The position numbers were made by a program, and so were the translations under genes. Below are positions 1 through 6,627 of a stretch of DNA of 35,549 nucleotides, one piece after another. The notes under the pieces are model-generated. The model was not told the origin of the DNA. It did no database searches and saw only the letters and a program-made list of their open reading frames with translations. Every line of letters starts with the position of its first letter. The first letter of the stretch is position 1. This stretch comes from JASJCP01 sp051155735 (GTDB taxonomy: Bacteria; Cyanobacteriota; Cyanobacteriia; Cyanobacteriales; Xenococcaceae): contig DAXETX010000196.1 in the NCBI GenBank assembly GCA_051155735.1, forward strand, positions 1-35,549, written 5' to 3'.

Positions 1-197
1 TGCCAATTAGACAAAGCATAAATGAATAGACCTTCAAACCTCTCAAAGTGCAGGAAAATTACAGGTTTACTATTAATTGTCAAATGCTCTTAAAAAGATG
101 TATTTGGAAAACTTATTAATTGAGAGATTAATGGAGCATCGTTAGTGTTCAAAGATAAAAGACTGAAACGTATATCCTGCAATCATTTCAAGCTTAG

Positions 198-533
198 GTT
201 GCGTCTGGTGACACGAACCCTAGTTTTTCGCCAGTTTGGAGCAAACGCACCAAACCGACTCTCAATGAATTACTCAACCATCCCATTCAGGGAACGAATG
301 CCACTATTATCAAACGGGCGATCGCTCTTTTGGATTCTGCTTTACTATCAAAAGTCCCCCAGGTTAAGTTGATTCTAGTAGTACACGATGAAATTGTCTT
401 GGAAGTACCTCGTGACGAAGCCGATAGAGTAGCGAGGTGCTTGTCCGATTGTGCTGTCAAAGCTGCAAAACCTATACTCGCTCCAATTCCTGTTGAAGTT
501 GAAGTCAAGGTTTTAGATAATTGGGGAGATTGA
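198..533 (+). pseudogene. C-terminal remnant of a family A DNA polymerase
   Basis: The frame ending at 533 encodes the C-terminal end of a PolA-type polymerase. HPIQGTNATIIKRA matches the O-helix-distal HPxQGTxADI motif, and VVHDEIVLEVP is polymerase motif C with the catalytic HDE. A TAG at 195-197 closes this frame and there is no credible start before it, so the palm and fingers regions are missing. The first ATG/TTG-type codon in frame (330) would give only 67 residues, beginning inside the domain. I read it as a decayed 3' end and not a functional gene. A neighbouring frame (145-372) shows no family signal. The complete ancestor was probably a plasmid- or phage-type polymerase. Confidence 0.75.
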
Positions 534-551
534 TTATTCCAATAGATTTAA

Positions 552-1457
552 CTATTTGTTAAATTCTGCTTCTAAAAGACGAGCGATCGCTCCATCTAAA
601 GTTGCTGTCCCAACAAGTTGGGCATACTTATTTAATTTCTCCCAAGTCTCCTGAGATAATCGCACGTTGTATTCAATTCCAATTCCTTGTGTATATGCTA
701 ATCCCTCTGGCGGAAGTTCTTTAATTGACGAGTCTAGTTCCAGCTCTAAATATTCTTGAGATATTAGCTCAGTTTTACCGTTATTCAATTCCACGATCGC
801 ACTGCTCCGATTGGGTATCTGTTTTATTATCCCAAATCGTCTAGCAAATAGGGGATGATCGGCTTTTACCCTAATCTGTTGACCTATCCGCAACTGACAT
901 TTATCCTTTAAATTTGGCTTTCCTTTGATTTGGGAGACAAGTTCTGACACAATTTTACCCGATGGTACTCTTCCCCCATTTAACTCAATCGCTTGCTGCC
1001 AAACCTCTCTCTGCTTTTCTGGCTCTAGTTTAGATAAGGGTCTACATTGACGCTCGTTTGTAGGAAGTATGCCTCCCAATCGATCTAATTCTGAATTATT
1101 TTGTCTCCCATTGGGAGACATTTGGACGAGATTATCAATCACAATTGCTGCATCAATTAAACGGTATGGATGAGAACGGGTAAATCCAAACCTATATTGA
1201 CAATATTCCTTGAAAGTTTTGTGAGATGAACGATACAAACGACGATCTCTTAATTCTTTTAGTGCAATTCCCGCTTGATAAAATGCTCGTTCTACTTGCC
1301 TCTCTAGCTTCAATCTATCACGTTCTTCTTCAAAACTTAATTCTTCCTCACTAACTATTTCTAACGAGACTTGCCTTTGCGGAGGAAACCTCCGCAGGCT
1401 TCCTCGTTCAATGTGAGTTTTTCCTGATTCTTTTGAGTCAACCATCTTCTTAAGCAT
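552..1457 (-). CDS. KorB/ParB-like plasmid regulatory protein (paralogue 1)
   Basis: A soluble, charged protein of about 301 residues, with a close paralogue in this window at 28175-29044. The shared core is an N-terminal helical region (LERQVERAFYQAG, ELRDRRLYRSSH, YCQYRFGFTRSHPYRLIDAA) that resembles an HTH DNA-binding domain. It is followed by a second conserved block (PLSKLEPEKQREVWQQA, GGRVPSGKIVSELV) like the helical spacer of ParB/KorB proteins. The C-terminal half has an SH3-like beta stretch (GQQIRVKADHPLFARRFGII). I infer DNA binding, probably plasmid copy or partition control or autorepression. The longest frame starts with TTG at 1490; the ATG at 1457 is preferred. Promoter and palindrome lie at 1515-1540. 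An in-frame palindromic repeat lies near the N-terminus. Confidence 0.65.
   Translation of the reverse strand: MLKKMVDSKESGKTHIERGSLRRFPPQRQVSLEIVSEEELSFEEERDRLKLERQVERAFYQAGIALKELRDRRLYRSSHKTFKEYCQYRFGFTRSHPYRLIDAAIVIDNLVQMSPNGRQNNSELDRLGGILPTNERQCRPLSKLEPEKQREVWQQAIELNGGRVPSGKIVSELVSQIKGKPNLKDKCQLRIGQQIRVKADHPLFARRFGIIKQIPNRSSAIVELNNGKTELISQEYLELELDSSIKELPPEGLAYTQGIGIEYNVRLSQETWEKLNKYAQLVGTATLDGAIARLLEAEFNK
1373..1399. repeat. Short GC-rich palindrome inserted in coding sequence
   Basis: TGCGGAGG (1378-1385), a three-base AAA loop, then CCTCCGCA (1389-1396), with flanking GCC (1373-1375) and GGC (1397-1399) extending the stem around a small bulge. It lies in frame inside the KorB-like gene and is translated as SLRRFPPQRQ, a stretch with no counterpart in the paralogue at 28175-29044. 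Its base composition is far richer in G+C than its surroundings. From memory, similar GGAGGAAACCTCC palindromes are common dispersed repeats in cyanobacteria. Confidence 0.75.
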
Positions 1458-1514
1458 AAATAGCGATCTCTCATTCTGGTTGATAGCCAAAAATGCGATC
1501 GCTCAGTTCTCTAT

Positions 1515-1540
1515 TCTCATTATATACATACATAATGAGA
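1515..1540. promoter_or_regulatory. Palindromic operator over divergent promoters
   Basis: TCTCATTAT (1515-1523), an 8-bp spacer, then ATAATGAGA (1532-1540): a perfect 9-bp inverted repeat between divergent genes. A consensus -10 box TATAAT lies on the minus strand at 1524-1519 inside the palindrome, and CATAAT on the plus strand at 1531-1536 could serve the other gene. A protein bound here would block both promoters. The KorB-like product is the obvious candidate for autorepression, but that is inference. Confidence 0.6.
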
Positions 1541-1610
1541 GACTAAAGCTGACTTTCAGTTTTTGATAGATAATATTAGATGTGATAGCAAGGCAGTTTG
1601 TAATCCAAAA

Positions 1611-1844
1611 ATGACAGATAACAACTATTCTCATGGTAAGCACCCTAATAGTTTGGCGAACCTAAACTACCGTGGCGGGAGACCCAAAAAATTTGATTCG
1701 TCTAAAAAAAGAAGAAGTGTATCTGTTACTGAAGAAGGATGGGAGGGCTTACAGCCAGTTATTGAAGAGTTAGGCTGCAAGAGCGTTTCTGATTTTCTAG
1801 AAAAAGTCGGTAGAGGATTAGTTAAAATTGATGTTTCAATTTGA
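1611..1844 (+). CDS. Small basic DNA-binding-like protein
   Basis: A 77-residue protein starting at ATG 1611; an in-frame TTG at 1563 would add 16 residues with no conserved look. The N-terminal half carries an AT-hook-like core (RGGRPKK) followed by KKRRSVSVTEEGWEGL. The C-terminal half (ELGCKSVSDFLEKVGRG) looks like the helical part of a small ribbon-helix-helix-type protein. I recognise this layout as a small cyanobacterial plasmid family of unknown function. It is transcribed divergently from the KorB-like gene across the 1515-1540 palindrome and lies about 140 bp upstream of the ATPase/protease pair. It could be a regulator of either; nothing in the sequence decides which. Confidence 0.6.
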   Translation: MTDNNYSHGKHPNSLANLNYRGGRPKKFDSSKKRRSVSVTEEGWEGLQPVIEELGCKSVSDFLEKVGRGLVKIDVSI

Positions 1845-1982
1845 ATAGGCTACTGGTTTTTTACGTACCATTAAAATAAAAACTAACTTTAATAGTACAA
1901 TTGACTTTAGATTTTACATATGAAATTGTAATTACATCGTTTAGTAAAAATACTAAGATTTTCCTTGTATAAGAAAAACTTC

Positions 1983-2963
1983 ATGTCAACTTCTCGTCAT
2001 ATCATCGCGCTTTTAAAAAGTCATCTGGAAGGTGAAGAGCAGCAGTTTTTGTCTGTTGCCCTTCAGATGGCTGCGCATGAAGCGAGAAAAGGTCATACAA
2101 AAGTCGCTCAAGAAATCCAAAGTTTGGTAGATCGAGCAAAAGATGAGAAATCAGCTTTAGAAAAAAAAGACTTATATACAAAAGTTATTCAACCAAAAGG
2201 AGAATTATCAAATCTTGTATCGGTTCGTTATTCGGATACAAGATTTACCGATATGGTTCTTCAACCAACTTTAAAAAAACGGTTAGAACGTATTTTAATT
2301 GAGCAAACAAATCGATGTAGGTTGGCAGAATATAATTTACATCCTCGCCGTAAGATACTTTTAGTTGGTCCTCCAGGCTCAGGAAAATCTATGACTGCTG
2401 CTGCTATTGCTGGAGAATTACGTTTACCTCTTTTTACAGTGCTTTACGACAGTTTGATTACAAAATTCATGGGGGAAACAGCCAACCAGCTTAGGGTAGT
2501 TTTTGATGCCATGAAAAGCGATCGAGGTGTTTACTTTTTTGATGAATTTGATGCTATTGGATCGCAAAGAGCGTCTATAAATGATACTGGAGAAATTCGT
2601 CGAGTTTTGAATTCTTACCTACAGTTTTTAGAAAATGATGATAGTCAGAGTATTATTATTGCAGCAACTAATCATCCTAATTTACTAGATAAAGCATTGT
2701 TTAGACGTTTTGATGATGTTATTAAATACGAATTGCCAAATGAACGAATTATCCGTGAGCTTTTAGAATCGCATTTATCGTGTTTCAAACTGGAGTGGGA
2801 AAATTGGAATCCCATAGTAGAAACAGCAAAAGGATTGAGCCAGGCTGAAATTGTCCATGCTGCCGATGAAGCTGCGAAAATCGCTGTTATTGCAAACCAA
2901 GATTCAATTTCTGAAGAAACTTTACTTGGGGCTATTGCCGAACGTCAAAATTCAATTTTCTAG
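1983..2963 (+). CDS. AAA+ ATPase partnered with a subtilisin-like protease
   Basis: A 326-residue AAA+ ATPase of the FtsH/spastin-like type. The N-terminal ~110 residues are helical and charged. Walker A is GPPGSGKS (about residues 129-136), Walker B is VYFFDEFDAIG, sensor 1 is IIAATNHP, and the arginine-finger region is ALFRRFDDVIKYELP. The family uses ATP hydrolysis to remodel or unfold a partner protein. The computed frame opens at TTG 1965; ATG 1983 is preferred because homologous ATPases begin close to this helix. No signal peptide or membrane segment is seen, so it acts in the cytosol. The protease gene starts 48 bp downstream on the same strand, so the two are almost certainly co-transcribed. 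Such ATPase/S8 pairs recur in accessory genomic regions; a defence role is plausible but is inference. Confidence 0.85.
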   Translation: MSTSRHIIALLKSHLEGEEQQFLSVALQMAAHEARKGHTKVAQEIQSLVDRAKDEKSALEKKDLYTKVIQPKGELSNLVSVRYSDTRFTDMVLQPTLKKRLERILIEQTNRCRLAEYNLHPRRKILLVGPPGSGKSMTAAAIAGELRLPLFTVLYDSLITKFMGETANQLRVVFDAMKSDRGVYFFDEFDAIGSQRASINDTGEIRRVLNSYLQFLENDDSQSIIIAATNHPNLLDKALFRRFDDVIKYELPNERIIRELLESHLSCFKLEWENWNPIVETAKGLSQAEIVHAADEAAKIAVIANQDSISEETLLGAIAERQNSIF

Positions 2964-3011
2964 ATATTAAGTTATCTTGACATAAGCCATATTTTGTCTT
3001 TTTGAGTCGCA

Positions 3012-5582
3012 ATGCCCGAATATCAACGTAACCTTCCCCATATTCACCTACTCAATAATGGGAAGCCTGAAGTTTATACATATCCAGGAGGGGGAGGCGG
3101 AGGTTCATCTTTTCCCTCAAGGAATCGTTTAAAACACGCTAATTTTCTAGAACAAGCTTACGAGAAAGTTTTAGAAGAATTTGAATTAAACTTATTGAAA
3201 AATAAAGAACTAACTACTGAGGAGCAAGGAATTTATGTAGAATTTCAAGTTAGTAAAGATGAAAAAAAGGCACTGGAGAAATTAGAAAATAGTCCTAAGA
3301 AAATTGAATTAGTTGCAGTCCGAGAATCTGAGGATAGGTACGTAAAATTTGATAATGTACCGATGAAGTTTTGGCTACTTTTGTTGAAGGTAGATTGTCT
3401 GGCTGCTATTATTTTTATACCTAAGTCCGATGCTTTATCGGCTACGGTATTTATTCCTGAGAAGGCAAAGGATTTTTTCTCAGATCGTATTAAATCTTAT
3501 CGCGATGAAGACACAAAAAAGGGTAAGCCAAAAAATGAAGCTTTAGTTGCTTGTTTAGAAAATATCCAATTAAGCACAGTTCACACAATATTTACTGATG
3601 ATATAGATTTATTCCCTGAAGAAAACAAGACAGTTTGGTGGGAAGTATGGTTACGTCGGGATCGTAAAGATGATTTTATTTCGATAGCAGAAAAATTAGA
3701 AATTCGCACCCAAGAGCATACAATTACATTTCCTGAGAGAGAAGTAATTTTAGCCTTATGCAACGCGATCCAATTATCTCAAGTTATTAGAAATACTGCT
3801 GCGATCGCAGAGCTTCGTTTAGCCAAAGATAACCCATCAGTCTTCTTTGAAATGACTGCATTAGAAGAAAAAGCTTGGGTTGATGAAATGGCTGAACGAA
3901 TTGAGATACTACCTTCTAGTAATCAACTTGCCGTTTGTTTATTAGATTACGGAGTTAATCGGATACATAGTCTAATAAAACCTGCTCTTCAATCAAGCGA
4001 CTTGTTAACTTACGATCCAACCTGGAATCCTACTGATACTCATGGTCATGGTACAAATATGGCAGCAATTGTACTATACCAAGATTTATTTACACCATTA
4101 ACTACATCACAGAAAATACAATTAACCCATTGTCTTGAATCTGTAAAGATCATGCCCGATCGAGGTGACAATAACCCTAAATTATATGGGGACATCACTA
4201 AACAAGCTATTGCCCGTGCAGAAATTAATGCTCCAAATCGTAAGCGTATAATTTGTATGCCTGTTACAAGCGAGATTGACACCAATCAAGGCATTCCCTC
4301 ATCCTGGTCAGGTGCTATAGATCAACAGTGTTTTGGAGAAGAAGATTTTAAACGCCTCATAGTCCTTCCAGTTGGAAATATTCGTCAAGATATAATATCA
4401 ACGGACTATCCTGCTCGTAACGATTTAAGTCAAGCAGAAAATCCATCACAGGCTTGGAATGCTTTAGTGGTAGGTGCTTACACAGATAAAGTTAATATAA
4501 CCAATCAAAAATTTTCTCACTATCAAGCGCTCGCACCTGCGGGAGATTTATCGCCGAGAAGTCGAACCTCAACTTTATGGGAAAAACAGTGGCCAATTAG
4601 ACCAGATGTAGTATTTGAAGGAGGTAATTTAGCGACCAATGGCACTCCTCATGGATGGGATGTTGATGATTTGAGACTTCTGACAACTCACTATCGTCCA
4701 AATGTTCGTCAATTCGATACTTTCGGAGATACAAGCTCCGCCACTGCTCTTGGTGCATATATGTCCGCACGTCTTTGTGCTAAGTATCCTAATTATTGGC
4801 TAGAAACTATCCGTGCGTTGATTGTTCATTCTGCCGAGTGGACTCCAGCTATGCTTAATCATTTGGGAAATACTGATTCTAAGCGTAGAAGAGCCTCACA
4901 ACAACAAAAGTTATCTTTACTATTACGCAGATATGGTTACGGAGTTCCGAACTTGGATAAAGCTTTGCAAAGTGCAGAAAATAATTTAGTAGTCATCCTA
5001 GAGGATCAATTACAACCCTTTGTTAAATCAACTGGTAGCAATATTAAAACAAAAGAAATGAATCTTCATCAGCTTCCTTGGCCAAGACAAGAATTGGAAA
5101 AACTACGTGAAGTAGAAGTTGAAATGAGAGTAACGCTTTCTTATTTTATTGAACCCAACCCAGGACAAAGAGGATGGCTCAAAAAACATTCTTATGCTTC
5201 TCATGGTTTAAGATTTGATGTCAAACGTTCTCAAGAAAGTCTAAAACAATTTAAGAAAGGAGTCAGCAGAAGTGCAAGGGAAGAAGGAGAAAAATTTAAG
5301 CGTACCCCAGATAGTGGATGGTTTTTAGGACAAGATATGATGACTAGCGGTTCTATTCACTCTGACACTTGGCGTGGAACAATGGCAGAATTAGCTTCAA
5401 GGGATACTATTTGTGTTTATCCAGTAAGTGGATGGTGGAGATACAATACCAGACAAGAAAAATATAATGAAATTGTCAGATATGCTCTTGTCATTTCTAT
5501 TCGTGTACTTAAAGATGTTGAAATTAATCTACACACTTTAATTTCAAATCAAGTTAAACAAACCGTGTTGATTGATGCATAA
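3012..5582 (+). CDS. Intracellular subtilisin-like (S8) serine protease, Y4bN-like
   Basis: An 856-residue peptidase of family S8 with all catalytic residues in order: Asp312 (LLDYGVN), His346 (HGHGTNMAA) and Ser575 (GDTSSATA). A probable oxyanion Asn lies in LPVGNIRQD. The family proline after the serine motif is replaced by Ala. There is no signal peptide, so the enzyme is cytosolic, unlike most secreted subtilases. The first ~300 residues are a non-catalytic domain that starts with a short histidine-containing stretch and a glycine run (PGGGGGGSSFPSRNRLKHA), a feature I associate with the Y4bN-like subgroup. About 200 residues after the catalytic core (RVTLSYFIEPNPGQRGWLKK onward) form a further beta-rich domain. 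It follows an AAA+ ATPase by 48 bp, which suggests the ATPase gates or delivers substrates, or senses a trigger. Whether it cleaves one host protein or many cannot be told from sequence. Confidence 0.88.
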   Translation: MPEYQRNLPHIHLLNNGKPEVYTYPGGGGGGSSFPSRNRLKHANFLEQAYEKVLEEFELNLLKNKELTTEEQGIYVEFQVSKDEKKALEKLENSPKKIELVAVRESEDRYVKFDNVPMKFWLLLLKVDCLAAIIFIPKSDALSATVFIPEKAKDFFSDRIKSYRDEDTKKGKPKNEALVACLENIQLSTVHTIFTDDIDLFPEENKTVWWEVWLRRDRKDDFISIAEKLEIRTQEHTITFPEREVILALCNAIQLSQVIRNTAAIAELRLAKDNPSVFFEMTALEEKAWVDEMAERIEILPSSNQLAVCLLDYGVNRIHSLIKPALQSSDLLTYDPTWNPTDTHGHGTNMAAIVLYQDLFTPLTTSQKIQLTHCLESVKIMPDRGDNNPKLYGDITKQAIARAEINAPNRKRIICMPVTSEIDTNQGIPSSWSGAIDQQCFGEEDFKRLIVLPVGNIRQDIISTDYPARNDLSQAENPSQAWNALVVGAYTDKVNITNQKFSHYQALAPAGDLSPRSRTSTLWEKQWPIRPDVVFEGGNLATNGTPHGWDVDDLRLLTTHYRPNVRQFDTFGDTSSATALGAYMSARLCAKYPNYWLETIRALIVHSAEWTPAMLNHLGNTDSKRRRASQQQKLSLLLRRYGYGVPNLDKALQSAENNLVVILEDQLQPFVKSTGSNIKTKEMNLHQLPWPRQELEKLREVEVEMRVTLSYFIEPNPGQRGWLKKHSYASHGLRFDVKRSQESLKQFKKGVSRSAREEGEKFKRTPDSGWFLGQDMMTSGSIHSDTWRGTMAELASRDTICVYPVSGWWRYNTRQEKYNEIVRYALVISIRVLKDVEINLHTLISNQVKQTVLIDA

Positions 5583-5712
5583 GTTTGCGGAATTCCAAAA
5601 AAAGTTAGAATTAGACTTCTACCGTAGCTACTTTTACAAAGTAAATACATACCTTAAAGTTTTATTAAAAATTCAAACTACCAACCATTTTCAAAATTTA
5701 GTATGGCTACTT

Positions 5713-5720
5713 GCTATAAT
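5713..5720 (+). promoter_or_regulatory. Extended -10 promoter element
   Basis: The bases at 5712-5720 read TGCTATAAT once the first T is included: a consensus -10 hexamer at 5715-5720 with an extended TGn. It stands about 30 bp upstream of the ATG at 5752 and would drive the three-gene unit ending at 6591. No good -35 is visible, which fits extended -10 promoters. Confidence 0.55.
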
Positions 5721-5751
5721 TAACCCATGCCAACAATTTGAAAGCGAACTC

Positions 5752-5952
5752 ATGCCAGGAACAAAAGCCAGCGGTCGTCCAGGGGGAAATCCAGACTTAA
5801 AGCAATATTGTTTTACAACAGATCGCGATGAACCCTTAAGAGAAAGATTGCAAATTAGAGTGCCAGCTTCGATGAAGAAAGAGTTGGAAACCAAAGATAA
5901 CTGGCAAGAATTTGTTAGGCAAGCGATCGCTGAAAAACTCAAAAACGCATAA
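5752..5952 (+). CDS. Small protein with C-terminal helical DNA-binding-like segment
   Basis: A 66-residue protein. The long frame opens at 5572 inside the end of the protease gene, but the promoter at 5713-5720 and the conserved beginning (MPGTKASGRPGGNPDL) point to ATG 5752. The pattern GRPGGNPDL, then FTTDRDEPL, then IRVPASMKKELE and NWQEFVRQAIAEKL, is one I know from small cyanobacterial proteins near mobile or toxin-antitoxin genes. The end resembles a ribbon-helix-helix strand plus helix. It is followed by only two bases before the next gene, so the three genes form one unit. It may be a regulator of that unit; this is inference. Confidence 0.6.
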   Translation: MPGTKASGRPGGNPDLKQYCFTTDRDEPLRERLQIRVPASMKKELETKDNWQEFVRQAIAEKLKNA

Positions 5953-5954
5953 AC

Positions 5955-6257
5955 ATGACTACTAACACTTCAAAAACCCAATGGCAATATTTAGAGCCAC
6001 GTTCCTCATCATGGCGCAAACAGCTATATTTTAAAGAAAGAAAACTGACTGCTTTTACCGTGTGGTCGGATATGATTGCCAATAAAGATACCCTTGACGA
6101 AACAGCAGAAAATTGGAATTTACCTACAGAAGCAATTAAAGAAGCAATTGAATATTGTGAAAATAATCGAGAACTGTTGAAATCTGAAGCAGAAGAAGAG
6201 CGTCGTTATTTAGAAGAGAGAGGCGTGGTACTTGAGCCTAAAATTACTCATCGATGA
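5955..6257 (+). CDS. DUF433-like antitoxin candidate
   Basis: A 100-residue protein with a winged-HTH-like layout: WQYLEPRSSSWRKQLYFKER, then TAFTVWSDMIANKDTLDETA and a helix-turn-helix-like stretch (WNLPTEAIKEAIEYCENN), ending in a charged helix (LLKSEAEEERRYLEER). This matches DUF433-type proteins, which in cyanobacteria usually precede a DUF5615 PIN-like gene and are taken as the antitoxin. The downstream gene overlaps its end by 26 bp, the tight coupling expected of a toxin-antitoxin pair. The protein probably binds DNA and neutralises the nuclease by contact. No experimental basis can be given here. Confidence 0.72.
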   Translation: MTTNTSKTQWQYLEPRSSSWRKQLYFKERKLTAFTVWSDMIANKDTLDETAENWNLPTEAIKEAIEYCENNRELLKSEAEEERRYLEERGVVLEPKITHR

Positions 6258-6591
6258 AGATTCTCAGGCTATAGCTTTAGTTAAGACACTCCGAAAAGCC
6301 AATCATGATGTCGTCACAGCTAATGAAGCAAATTTGATGGGTCAGCCCGATCGTATGGTTCTAAAATATGCCATTCAAAATAACAGAATTGTGTTGACTC
6401 GCAATTGTCGTGATTTTGAAGCTCTTCACAAAGCAAATCCCAATCATTCAGGAATCTTTGCTGTATATCAAGAAGCTAACCCACTCAAAAAAATGAGTCG
6501 TCAAGATATTGTTAAAGCGATCGCTAATTTAGAAGCTGCCAAAATTCCTCTTCAGAATCAATTTATCTCCCTTAATCATTGGAATTACTAG
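6232..6591 (+). CDS. DUF5615 PIN-like toxin candidate
   Basis: A 119-residue PIN-like (Mut7-C type) protein. The signature residues are visible: LLIDEDSQAIAL carries the first acidic pair, DVVTANEANLMGQPD the middle loop, and IVLTRNCRDFEAL the strand with a conserved Asp. PIN folds use such acids to hold metal for RNA cleavage. The start is TTG at 6232, giving MSLKLLIDED, since no ATG lies nearby in frame. It overlaps the upstream DUF433-like gene by 26 bp, so translation is probably coupled and the partner made first. Its length is usual for the family. It is best read as the toxin of a VapBC-like pair, with RNase activity inferred. Confidence 0.8.
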   Translation: MSLKLLIDEDSQAIALVKTLRKANHDVVTANEANLMGQPDRMVLKYAIQNNRIVLTRNCRDFEALHKANPNHSGIFAVYQEANPLKKMSRQDIVKAIANLEAAKIPLQNQFISLNHWNY

Positions 6592-6627
6592 ACTTGCGCT
6601 GGCTTACCCTATCATGTGCGATCGCGA

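Noticed and set aside
145..372. 75-codon frame at the left end
   Set aside because: It overlaps the polymerase remnant in another frame and has no family features.
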